Shown one piece after another: positions 43,339 through 51,122 of a stretch of DNA of 64,000 nt. This DNA comes from Streptomyces uncialis (GTDB lineage: Bacteria; Actinomycetota; Actinomycetes; Streptomycetales; Streptomycetaceae): assembly GCF_001905345.1 (NCBI RefSeq), contig NZ_LFBV01000003.1, positions 124,001 to 188,000 of the forward strand, written 5' to 3'. The translations under genes were made by a program, and so were the position numbers. Within the stretch, counting starts at the first letter, position 1; each line of letters starts with the position of its first letter. The notes below the pieces were generated by a model. That model made no database searches and was not told the DNA's origin. It was given only the letters and a program-made list of their open reading frames with translations.

Positions 43339-44868
43339 TCATGCCTGCGCGAGCAGCGGATCGTAGGCCTTGGAGCGCTCGCGACCCGACATGAAGGACA
43401 GGAAGTCCTTCACGAAGGCGCTCCGGGAGCAGGTGCCGCCGGTGTCGGCCAGGTCGCGGCCGAAGCCGGTGCGGAACAGTGCCCGGTACTCGTCCGCGTC
43501 GATGGACTGGTCGCCGTCGGTGTCGGTGGCGTCGAAGAGGACGTCCGCGACCCTGATCAGGGCGGGCCCGGCGAGCGTGGGTACGGCGGCGGCGTACTCC
43601 TCGGCGCTGACGCGGCCGTCGCCGTCGCTGTCGAGGGCCGTCTGGAGTTCCTTCCACCAGTCGGCGTAGGCGTTGTAGAGCCGGGTCTCCTCGGGTTCGT
43701 CCAGGTCGAGGCGGCCGGAGAGCTCGCGGGCCATGGCCGCGAGGTCGGGCCAGGTCAGACAGCCGTCACCGGTCTGGTCCAGCACCGCGTGGAAGAACTC
43801 CTCGGCGCCGCGCCGCGACCCGGCGCTGTCCGTGGACCCCGTGGACGGCGGCTCCGCGGGAAGTGGGGTGATCAGCCTGATCAGGGCTCCGGCCCGCTTG
43901 ATCCCGTCGCGTACCGCCGTGACCGTCCTGGCGCGGGGGTCGTCGCTGTCGGGGGACAGAGTCAGCAGGCCGGCCACCGCTTCCGCCTGGATCCAGTCGT
44001 CGGGCAGGAAGCGTGCCAGGCCGATGGCCAGATAGGCGCTCTGGGTCAGTGTGCGGGCGCCGGGGAGTTCGGGCAGACCCGCGCGACGGCGGAAGGACTC
44101 CGGGAGTGACGCCACGGTGACCGCGCCGAGGACCGGTCCGGCGAGTGCCCGGCCGGCCGCCCAGACGGTGGGCAGCCCCTCCAGCACCGCCGGCGCGGGG
44201 AGATGGTCGAACAGCTTGTAGAGGATGATGCGCAGCGCCTCGGTGTTCTCCAGCTCCTCCTCGACCACGCGGTCGTAGTACGGCCAGAACTCCTGGAGCG
44301 TGGGCGGCAGATGACCGGCCTGGTCCCCGAGGACCGCGAGGAACGCCTGGAACTCGGCGTACAGGCCCTCCATGGTGCTCTGGTCGAGGGGCTGACCGCT
44401 GAGCCGGTACATGGTGACGGCGCTCTCGTACATCGTCGCCACCACCCAGGCCCGGACCTGGGGGTCCATCGCGTCGTACGGCTGATCGCGCGCGTCGGTG
44501 CCGCTCAACCGCGCGTGCATCCGGTTCAGGCGTGCCGCCTCCCGCTGCCGCACCTCGTCGTCGGCGCCGAACATCCGCTGCATGCTCAGGAGGGTGTTCC
44601 GGAGCCGCCGCCAGGGGTGCGCGACGAAGGTGGAGCTGTCGATCAGGGCGGCACCGATCTGCGGATGCGCGGCCTCCAGCACGGTGGCGCGGAGCATGGC
44701 CAGTGCCCAGCGGGGGTCGTTGAAGAACTGACGGAACCGCGCTCCCGGGTCGAACGCGGGATCGGCGTCGGCGGGCGGGAGCGGCTGCCCGGGCCCGTGG
44801 CCGGCGGTGGCCTCCGGCTCGCCGCTGTCGGGATGGGGGCCGGAGGCGCTGGGCACGCTGCTGGTCAC
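43339..44868 (-). CDS. MpaB/rubber-oxygenase-like (DUF2236) protein fused to EF-hand domain
   Basis: A 509-residue two-domain protein. Residues about 40-335 belong to the DUF2236 family of MpaB/latex-clearing-type haem oxygenases: ARFRQFFNDPRWALAMLRAT, HPWRRLRNTLLSMQRMFG and the conserved His 118 in LNRMHARLSG, a likely haem ligand. The usual WVHAT is WVVAT here, so a second family His is missing. Residues 355-495 form a calerythrin-like domain with calcium loops at 364-375 (DQTGDGCLTWPD), 413-424 (DSDGDGRVSAEE) and 449-460 (DTDGDQSIDADE), plus a degenerate fourth. GTG 44868 overlaps the prenyltransferase stop by 4 bases. No signal peptide is visible. It may cleave or oxidise a polyprenoid made by its partner under calcium control; that is inference. 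Confidence 0.85.
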   Translation of the reverse strand: MTSSVPSASGPHPDSGEPEATAGHGPGQPLPPADADPAFDPGARFRQFFNDPRWALAMLRATVLEAAHPQIGAALIDSSTFVAHPWRRLRNTLLSMQRMFGADDEVRQREAARLNRMHARLSGTDARDQPYDAMDPQVRAWVVATMYESAVTMYRLSGQPLDQSTMEGLYAEFQAFLAVLGDQAGHLPPTLQEFWPYYDRVVEEELENTEALRIILYKLFDHLPAPAVLEGLPTVWAAGRALAGPVLGAVTVASLPESFRRRAGLPELPGARTLTQSAYLAIGLARFLPDDWIQAEAVAGLLTLSPDSDDPRARTVTAVRDGIKRAGALIRLITPLPAEPPSTGSTDSAGSRRGAEEFFHAVLDQTGDGCLTWPDLAAMARELSGRLDLDEPEETRLYNAYADWWKELQTALDSDGDGRVSAEEYAAAVPTLAGPALIRVADVLFDATDTDGDQSIDADEYRALFRTGFGRDLADTGGTCSRSAFVKDFLSFMSGRERSKAYDPLLAQA

Positions 44869-45665
44869 GATCGGGGGGCTCCGTTCACGTCCGGTGCGAC
44901 GCCGCCGAACCGGCGGTCGCGCTGCTGGTAGGTGTGCACGCACTCCACGAAGTGCGCCGCGCGGAAGTCGGGCCAGAGCACCGGCGGGAAGACCCATTCG
45001 GCGTAGGCGACCTGCCACAGCATGAAGTTGGAGATGCGCTGCTCCCCCGAGGTGCGGATGACGAGATCCACGTCGGGTGTGTCGGGGAAGGGCAGATGGG
45101 CGGCGAAGCTCTGTTCGGACACGGCGTCGGCCGCCACACCGCTGCGGATGAGCGACCGGGCCGCCTCGACGATGTCCCCGCGCCCCCCGTGGTCGAACGC
45201 CACGGTCAGCGTCATGCCCCGGTTGGCCCCGGTCAGCGTCATCAGGTCGTCGAAGTCCCGCGCCAACGGGGCCGGTATCCGCGCATCCGACCCGCCGAGG
45301 ATGCGGCAGCGGATGCCCCGGGCGTGGAGCAGCGGCGCGTGTTTGCGCACCACACGGCGCACCAGGTGCATCAGGAAGTCGACCTCGCTGCCCGGGCGCC
45401 GCCAGTTCTCCGTGGAGAACGCGTAGAGGCTCAGCCACTCCACACCGGCGGACCGGGCCGCCTCGATGACGTCGATCACCGTCGTCTCCGCCGCGCGGTG
45501 GCCCGACGTACGTGGCAGGGACCGCTGCGCAGCCCACCGGCCGTTGCCGTCCATCACGCAGGCGACATGACGCGGCACGCTCCTGTGCCGCCCGCCCGCC
45601 GGACGGGGTGCCCCGGCCCCGGCCGGTGCCCAGGCCGGGACTCCGGTGTCCTCTTCGATCCGCAT
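44865..45665 (-). CDS. cis-prenyltransferase (UppS family)
   Basis: A 266-residue Z-type prenyl diphosphate synthase, elongating an allylic diphosphate with isopentenyl diphosphate in cis. Signatures: ACVMDGNGRWAAQR with the catalytic Asp near residue 40, LYAFSTENWRRP, VAFDHGGRGDIV and IRTSGEQRISNFMLWQVAYAEWVF. Residues 1-30 are an unconserved tail. ATG 45665 follows GGAGGGG with good spacing; an in-frame ATG at 45803 is less likely. It is probably not the housekeeping undecaprenyl synthase, because it is paired with and coupled to an oxygenase gene. Chain length cannot be judged from sequence by eye. Confidence 0.9.
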   Translation of the reverse strand: MRIEEDTGVPAWAPAGAGAPRPAGGRHRSVPRHVACVMDGNGRWAAQRSLPRTSGHRAAETTVIDVIEAARSAGVEWLSLYAFSTENWRRPGSEVDFLMHLVRRVVRKHAPLLHARGIRCRILGGSDARIPAPLARDFDDLMTLTGANRGMTLTVAFDHGGRGDIVEAARSLIRSGVAADAVSEQSFAAHLPFPDTPDVDLVIRTSGEQRISNFMLWQVAYAEWVFPPVLWPDFRAAHFVECVHTYQQRDRRFGGVAPDVNGAPRS

Positions 45666-46151
45666 GTGTCCCCCTCCCGTCGTCGCCGCGCGAACGGTCC
45701 GCGGTGGCACCGGCCCCCGGAACCCGGCGCCCGAACATGCCCCTCCCCCGGGACCGCCCTGAGCGTCGGACAGCAGACTGCCGGGCTCCCTCACGGCGCA
45801 CATAGGACTTCCCGCCTATTCACTCCTACGGGTTGTTCGGCATACCGGCGGTCGGTGATCGGCGTAGTGGTTGTCCGGTGTGCGACGCGGCGGCGCGCAC
45901 CGCACACGGCCCAGCGCGTATACCCCCGCGCAACCGCCGGACGGGGAGCACTCGGAGCCGACCTCCAGCTCTGCTGCCACCGGATCGGGTCGCCGGGCTC
46001 CCGGACGAGGCCGGGCTCGTCGTGACCTCGCGCCTGGTGGAGGGACCCGCCGAGGGTGCCACGAGGAGCGTCGCCGCGTTCGTCGCCCGGAAGGCGGAAC
46101 GGCCGTGACTCGCTTTCCGTGACGCTGCGGCGGGTGGGCCCGGCAGACGTT
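45666..46151. other. Intergenic region upstream of the prenyltransferase operon
   Basis: About 490 bases with no convincing gene. The stretch 45800-45860 is less GC-rich and probably carries the prenyltransferase promoter, but no clear -35/-10 pair or operator was found. Short frames here lack conserved sequence. Confidence 0.45.
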
Positions 46152-46985
46152 CTATGTCGCGCGCGCAAGCTCCAGCCCGACCTGGCGGTGCTGAGGGTCG
46201 ACGTAGACGATCTTCACCGTGACCGGGTCCCCCACCGCGACGACCTCCTCAGGTGAGCCGACCGGCTCGTCGGTGAGGTCGGTCAGATGAAGAAGGCCCT
46301 CGATTCCCTCAGCGACGCGCACGAAGGCACCGAAAGGGACGAGCTTCACAATGCGGCCGGGGAGGACCTTGCCGACCTGGTCGGCGAACCCGAGAAGGGG
46401 ATCTTCCTGCGGTGCCTTCAACGACACGGCCACTTGCCCCTGGCGCGTGTCCGCGTCGAGCACCTTCACGGTGACCCGTTGCCCCACCTCGACGGCGTCC
46501 GACGGATGATCGATGTGCGACCAGGACAGTTCGGGGCCCCGGATGAATCCCGTGCCGTCGTAGCCGGTGCGGTTCTCCGCAGGTTCGCCATCGAGGTTGA
46601 CGAAGACGCCGAAGTTGTGGACGCCCGCCACCGTCCCGGTCATGATGTCGCCGCGCCGGATACCGACGAGGAAGGCCCGCAGTGCCTGGTCCTCACAGGC
46701 CCTGGCCGAGAGCAGGACACATTCCCTGCCCCGGTCGACCCCTATCACCTCGGCCTCGACCACTTGTCCGATGTCGACCAGTTCCGCCGGATCGTCCGCG
46801 CGACGCCATGACAGCTCGTGCCGGATGATGCGGCCCACCACCACTCCAGGCGGGGCCGTTGCCCCTTCAAGGTCCACGATGGCTTCCCGGCCTTCGAAGC
46901 CGGACACCGTTCCCCTCCTGACCTCGCCCGGCCGAACAGAGTTGAGGAAATTCTGCCGCACGGCGGTCGGCCCGGTTCCGGTCAC
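46152..46985 (-). CDS. RNA-binding protein with three S1 repeats
   Basis: About 277 residues made of three S1/OB repeats, at roughly 13-90, 95-175 and 190-270. Each has the GxVxxxxxFGxFV and GxxGxxxxxELSW-like pattern (GTVAGVHNFGVFVNLD, ELSWSHIDHPSDAVEVGQ, GRIVKLVPFGAFVRVAEGIEGLLHL). Similar streptomycete proteins resemble pieces of ribosomal protein S1 and presumably bind RNA or ribosomes. GTG 46985 is chosen because GAGG lies just upstream; a TTG at 47003 would add six residues. It is monocistronic. Whether it regulates translation is unknown. Confidence 0.82.
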   Translation of the reverse strand: MTGTGPTAVRQNFLNSVRPGEVRRGTVSGFEGREAIVDLEGATAPPGVVVGRIIRHELSWRRADDPAELVDIGQVVEAEVIGVDRGRECVLLSARACEDQALRAFLVGIRRGDIMTGTVAGVHNFGVFVNLDGEPAENRTGYDGTGFIRGPELSWSHIDHPSDAVEVGQRVTVKVLDADTRQGQVAVSLKAPQEDPLLGFADQVGKVLPGRIVKLVPFGAFVRVAEGIEGLLHLTDLTDEPVGSPEEVVAVGDPVTVKIVYVDPQHRQVGLELARAT

Positions 46986-47224
46986 GACCTCGACCCTACG
47001 CAATGCGGCTGCCGCCGCCCAGTGCCCGGCGGCAGGAAGCCCACTCCCCCGCGCCGCCGTCCGCTGCGGCCACCTCGCCGGTCCTCTGCCCGGCGCGGCC
47101 GGACCGGGGCCAGGACGCCGGACCGCGCAGCCACCTCATGGGCGACGCCACCCACGGTCACCGCAAGATCCCGAGCCGGGTTCCTCGTTCAGCGGGCCGG
47201 GAGCCCGGCTGCGCTGACCACTGC

Positions 47225-47345
47225 GGCCCGGCACTCGACCGGGCCGAGGCCGGAGCTGGGGCTGGAGCCGGGCCCGGGGCTGGGGCTGGGGCTGGGGCCA
47301 GAGCTGAAGCTGGGGCCAGGGCCGAAGCCGGCGTTGGCGTTGGGG
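47225..47345. repeat. Low-complexity GGGGCT/GGAGCC-rich hexamer repeat
   Basis: About 120 bases of degenerate hexamers (GGGGCT, GGGGCC, GAGCTG) lie just beyond the stop of the merR gene. They are a Gly/Ala/Pro-coding type of simple repeat with no convincing reading frame. The rest of 47004-47362 holds nothing recognisable. Confidence 0.6.
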
Positions 47346-47362
47346 GCTGTCGAGGGCTGTTC

Positions 47363-48196
47363 TCAGCGTTCGTGCCGGGGGCGTCTCGACCGCGTGCCCT
47401 GCTGCCGGTCTCCGGCCGCACTCCGTGCGGGGTCCAGGCGCTCGACCTTGGTCCAGCCGGTCCAGCCGCGCCGTTCCAGCAGCTCGATCAGACGACGCGC
47501 CGGTGGCGCGGCGTCGAACGCCAGGGTGTCCATCAGGGTGACGAACGGTGCCTCGATCTCGGCGTCGTCCACGTGGTCCTCGCCCTGTTCGTCGGCGAGC
47601 CGGTCGAGGTAGACGGCGAGCTCGTCGGCCAGTTCGGCCAGCCGTGGATCGTCGTCGGTCCGGTCAAGAGCCTGGCCCAGGGTGAGGTAGAAGTCGATGA
47701 GCTGCGGGTGGGCGAGCTGCTTCCGCTTGCGTGCCGTCCACTCGGCGACCCGCTCGGGTGAGTGCGCGGCCAGCGGAATCCAGCCGTCGCGTTCGACCTG
47801 GACGATCCGCTCGTCGACCCCGAGCGCCCGCAGCCGGTCGAGGAACCCGACCACCTCCGGAGGCAGCGCCAGGCCGTCCCCGGAGGCGAGGAGGGCGATC
47901 TGTTCGCGGTGCCGCCGACGCTCCCGGATCTCCGCGCGCAGCCGCTTGTCGATGTCCGCGACCGCCGCGGCGAACTCCTTCCCGCCAGCCTGGAGCAGCT
48001 CCGAGACGCGTGACAGCGGAACCCCTGCCTGGGCGAGGGTCCGGATTCTGATCAGCTCGACCACCGCGTCGGCGCTGTACCGCCGATAGCCGGAGTGGTC
48101 CCGCTCCGGCTCCAGCAGCAGCCCCTTGGCGTGATAGTGCCTCACCGCGCGCACGGTGACCCCGGCGTACGACGCCAGCTCGCCGATGGTCAGCAT
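47363..48196 (-). CDS. MerR-family transcriptional regulator
   Basis: A 277-residue MerR regulator. The N-terminal winged helix is complete: MLTIGELASYAGVTVRAVRHYH, GLLLEPERDHSGYRRYSADAV, and the linking coiled helix follows near 75-115. The C-terminal half is an uncharacterised helical effector domain without a visible metal-binding Cys cluster, so a small organic ligand is more likely than a metal. It lies 22 bases after the hydrolase gene and would be co-transcribed with it. A perfect dyad upstream of the hydrolase (49225-49249) is its probable operator, giving autoregulation. Confidence 0.9.
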   Translation of the reverse strand: MLTIGELASYAGVTVRAVRHYHAKGLLLEPERDHSGYRRYSADAVVELIRIRTLAQAGVPLSRVSELLQAGGKEFAAAVADIDKRLRAEIRERRRHREQIALLASGDGLALPPEVVGFLDRLRALGVDERIVQVERDGWIPLAAHSPERVAEWTARKRKQLAHPQLIDFYLTLGQALDRTDDDPRLAELADELAVYLDRLADEQGEDHVDDAEIEAPFVTLMDTLAFDAAPPARRLIELLERRGWTGWTKVERLDPARSAAGDRQQGTRSRRPRHER

Positions 48197-48218
48197 CGGA
48201 CCAGTCTCCTACGACCGC

Positions 48219-49019
48219 TCAGGAAGCGGGCGCGGCCGACGGGTGGTGCGCGCGGCGGATGATCTCCGCGATCCGAGGAGCGTGTGTGAAGACCAGCTGG
48301 TGGCCGGTGTCGAGCCAGGACGTGGCAATGTGCGGCTGCTCGCGGACGAGCCGCTCGACGCCGCTGCGCCAGAGCTGGTTGTGCCGCGGCGCACGGCCTT
48401 CGGTGCTGTCACCGGCGATGGCGGTGGACATGATCATGTTGATGGGGCGGTCGATCTCCCGGTACCGGTCGAGGATTTTGGACCGCACCTCGTCGATCTC
48501 CTGACCCAGGGCGAAGATGTCCCGCGCGGTGAGCAGGACCTGACGCGCGGTGCCCTTGGCCCGCTCGGCGCTTCGCGCCTGATCCCGCGCCATGGCGCGG
48601 AACTCCGCCAGGTCGATGTCCGTGATGAACGGTTCGGGCAACGGGTTCGCCCCGTCGATGAGGACGAGCCCGGCGACGGCACCGGGCCGCTCGGCGGCAT
48701 GGCGCACAGCCAGATCCGCGCCCAGCGAGTACCCCACGAGCACGGGCGCCGCAGCCGGGTCGTGGCGTTCCAGCTCATCGAGTACGGCGACGAGATCGCT
48801 CAGGAACGCGTCGAAGGAGTACCGGTCGGCTCCCGAGGCGAGGCCGTGGCCCCGGAGGTCGAAGGTGACCACGTCGTAGTCGCGTCGAAGGAGTTCGGCG
48901 AGCTCGCTCAGGTCCGCCTGGGTCGAGTTCAGTCCGGGGCACAGGACCAGCGGTCGTCCCCGGCCGCCGCGGGACACCGGGATCGTCACGCCGTCGTGGT
49001 GGACCGTGAAGTGCCGCAT
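48219..49019 (-). CDS. Alpha/beta hydrolase under MerR control
   Basis: A 266-residue hydrolase. The oxyanion turn is CPGLNSTQ, the nucleophile Ser is in LVGYSLGADLAVRHA, a family acid position is near LIDGANPLPEPF, and the catalytic His is in LDTGHQLVFTHAPRI. ATG 49019 starts exactly at the fold, 10 bases after GGAGG. An alternative is ATG 49208, which would add 63 residues and could be translated from a leaderless transcript, since the MerR-type promoter places transcription start about there; the added stretch contains a perfect nine-codon duplication. The substrate is unknown; it may detoxify the ligand of the adjacent MerR protein. Confidence 0.82.
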   Translation of the reverse strand: MRHFTVHHDGVTIPVSRGGRGRPLVLCPGLNSTQADLSELAELLRRDYDVVTFDLRGHGLASGADRYSFDAFLSDLVAVLDELERHDPAAAPVLVGYSLGADLAVRHAAERPGAVAGLVLIDGANPLPEPFITDIDLAEFRAMARDQARSAERAKGTARQVLLTARDIFALGQEIDEVRSKILDRYREIDRPINMIMSTAIAGDSTEGRAPRHNQLWRSGVERLVREQPHIATSWLDTGHQLVFTHAPRIAEIIRRAHHPSAAPAS

Positions 49020-49033
49020 CGCCCCGTCGCCTC

Positions 49034-49087
49034 CGCCGGTCCGGTGGCCCCCGTCGTCACCGCCGGTCCGGTGGCCCCCGTCGTCAC
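49034..49087. repeat. Two perfect tandem 27-base units
   Basis: A 27-base unit occurs twice without a gap (49034-49060, 49061-49087). In the minus-strand frame of the hydrolase it encodes GDDGGHRTG twice. The length is a multiple of three and keeps the frame open, which mildly supports the longer hydrolase start. Confidence 0.8.
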
Positions 49088-49224
49088 CGGTCCGCGTCGA
49101 GGTGCTCGCCGGTGGGCAAGGCCCCTGGCCGGCTCCGGGGGCCAACTCGTGCTCGTCGTACGGTTCACGCGGTCCCGTGACCTCGGTCGCGGCAGTTCTT
49201 GTCGTCATGCCGACCATGCTGCGC

Positions 49225-49249
49225 GGTTGCCCCTGCGTCAGGGTCAACC
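49225..49249 (-). promoter_or_regulatory. MerR-type operator and promoter
   Basis: A perfect 25-base dyad with arms GGTTGnCCCTG and CAGGGnCAACC around CGT. On the minus strand its edge forms the -35 box TTGACC (49247-49242), and a weak -10 (CAGCAT) lies 20 bases away. A dyad inside an over-long spacer is the classic MerR arrangement. Transcription would start near 49208. Confidence 0.75.
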
Positions 49250-49551
49250 GCGGCGCCGCGTGGCCCGCGCACCGGCCGGGCGTCCGCCGCCACGAGGAGC
49301 GTGACATCCGCAACGGAGCCGTTCGGGACCGGTGTGTTGGCCTGTTAGTCGCTGGCACGGGCCCGGTCGGGCTGGCGACACTGGATGTAGGGAGCCCCCG
49401 CCCGGTCCGCTCCTCCCGGATGCCGTCGCGTGCCGCCCGTGCCGAGGAGGCGGGACCGGAAGCCGTGGCGCACCACCGCACCGCCTTCGGCCGTAACTCT
49501 CTACGGTTTGTCGAGTCCTTTGCATGGCGACGCACGTCAGAAGGGCCTTCC

Positions 49552-50421
49552 ATGACTGCCGAACCGAGCAGCACCACCACGAGTGCCGACTGGGGCAAAG
49601 CGAACTTCGGCGACATCTACGACTGCCCCGACCCCCGCCCGTACTTCGCGACGCTGCGCCCGCTGGGGTACCAGATACCCCACCACGGCCAGGCCGCCTT
49701 CCGGGCACTGACCGAGGCACTGCGCCGGCTGCGCCCCGACCGGACGCCACCTGCCGTGGTGGACCTGTGCTGTTCCTACGGGATCAACGCGGCGCTCCTG
49801 AACCACCGGGTGACCCTGGCCGAGCTGTACACCCGGTACGCCACACCCCGCATCGCCGCCCTGTCGGCCCGGCAGCTCGCGGCCGAGGACCGGGCCTTCT
49901 TCACGGCGCGCCGTACCCCGGAAGCCGTTTCGGTGACGGGAATCGACGCGGCGGCCCACGCCGCCGGATACGCCCGCGAAGCGGGCCTGCTCGACGACGC
50001 CTTCGCGGAGAACCTCGAAGTCACCGGGCCGAGCCCCGCCTTGCGCGACGCACTGGCGGACACGGACCTCATCACCGTGACCGGCGGCATCGGCTACGTC
50101 CGTACCAGGACGTTCGCCCGGCTCCTCGACTGTGTGGCGGCCCCGCCCTGGGTCGCGGCGTTCGTGCTGCGGACGGTGCCCTACGAGCCGATCGCCGAGC
50201 TGCTCGCCGGTTCGGGCCTGGTGACGGAGAAGCTGACCGGCCGCACCTTCCGGCAGCGCCGCTTCGCCGACGACGCGGAACGGCAGGCGGCGTTCGACGC
50301 CCTGGCCGCGACCGGGCTGCCCACGGCGGACAAGGAGGAGGACGGCTACTACCACGCCGACCTGTATCTGTCCCGGCCCGCCGCCGACATCGCCGCACTG
50401 CCTCTGGCCCGTCTGCTGTGA
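49552..50421 (+). CDS. Methyltransferase-like protein of unknown function
   Basis: A 289-residue protein. VVDLCCSYGINAALL near residue 66 looks like a class I methyltransferase motif I with Cys in place of the usual Gly-x-Gly residues. LITVTGGIGYV near residue 181 fits the post-motif region. It would thus be an atypical, possibly inactive, methyltransferase-fold protein. ATG 49552 begins MTAEPSS; longer upstream frames run into the opposite-strand hydrolase promoter. It is divergent from the MerR/hydrolase pair with 300 bases between. No partner genes suggest a substrate. Confidence 0.7.
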   Translation: MTAEPSSTTTSADWGKANFGDIYDCPDPRPYFATLRPLGYQIPHHGQAAFRALTEALRRLRPDRTPPAVVDLCCSYGINAALLNHRVTLAELYTRYATPRIAALSARQLAAEDRAFFTARRTPEAVSVTGIDAAAHAAGYAREAGLLDDAFAENLEVTGPSPALRDALADTDLITVTGGIGYVRTRTFARLLDCVAAPPWVAAFVLRTVPYEPIAELLAGSGLVTEKLTGRTFRQRRFADDAERQAAFDALAATGLPTADKEEDGYYHADLYLSRPAADIAALPLARLL

Positions 50422-50532
50422 CCCGGGCCGCGGCCGGCGCACCCGCACGGCCGACGGGAACACCCCTGCCGACGCGGCCCCTTGGGCCCGTGGACCGGGT
50501 GCCGTCCGCCCGCCGGGTGCCGCCGCCGGCCG

Positions 50533-50991
50533 TCAGCGCTGGGTCACGTCCCCGCCCGCGTTGTGAATCATGCGCTGGAGAACCTTGAGGGTGATCAGGT
50601 ACTCCTCGTCCGGGATGTCCGCGTGCACATGCTCGCGACTGGTCCGCTGGGTCTCGGCGGCGCGCCGGTGCAGTGCCCTGCCCTCGTCGGTGATCCGCAG
50701 CCGTCCCTCCGCGTCCGGGACGAGCAGCGTCCGCTCCACCAGGAGATCGATGTCGGGGGCCAGACCGGCCCCGACGTCGAGGTTGGCCTGGAGCGCGCTG
50801 ATCAACTCGTCCCGGGTCACACCGTGCTCGCTGTGCAGGGCCTGGTGCAGCACCCACCACTGCGGCTGGGTGATCCCGATCGCCGCGAGCCGCCCCCTGA
50901 CGTACGCCATGAGCGTCTTGTTCGCCGCCCAGGTCCAGTATCCGACCGGCTGGCCCACCAGTTCCCCGTCCTCGTGCGAGTACTCCACCAC
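50533..50991 (-). CDS. MarR-family transcriptional regulator
   Basis: A 152-residue regulator with a MarR winged helix: LAAIGITQPQWWVLHQAL, then VTRDELISAL, a wing region LLVPDAEGRLRITDEGRAL, and C-terminal dimerisation helices ending LKVLQRMIHN. GTG 50991 or 50988 is the likely start, 4-7 bases after AAGG; the longer frame from 51048 has no family sequence. No operator was located. It neighbours a methyltransferase-like gene (convergent) and a secreted hydrolase gene. Confidence 0.82.
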   Translation of the reverse strand: MVEYSHEDGELVGQPVGYWTWAANKTLMAYVRGRLAAIGITQPQWWVLHQALHSEHGVTRDELISALQANLDVGAGLAPDIDLLVERTLLVPDAEGRLRITDEGRALHRRAAETQRTSREHVHADIPDEEYLITLKVLQRMIHNAGGDVTQR

Positions 50992-51122
50992 TCCGCCTTC
51001 CGCTCCGGCCGCTTCGCTTCGCCATGCGCCCTGGGCACCAGACCGCACCAGGCTTCGGGCTCCGGAGGTCGACCGGGGCCAGTTCCGCCACAGCGACCGT
51101 AGGACCTCGACTACGGTTCAGG

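Noticed and set aside
44865..45803. Longer prenyltransferase starting at 45803
   Set aside because: ATG 45665 has a much stronger ribosome site (GGAGGGG) and the extra 46 residues are Gly/Ala-rich without family similarity.
47158..47421. Ala/Pro-repeat protein on the minus strand
   Set aside because: The frame simply translates the GGGGCT repeat; it overlaps the merR 3' end and has no other support.
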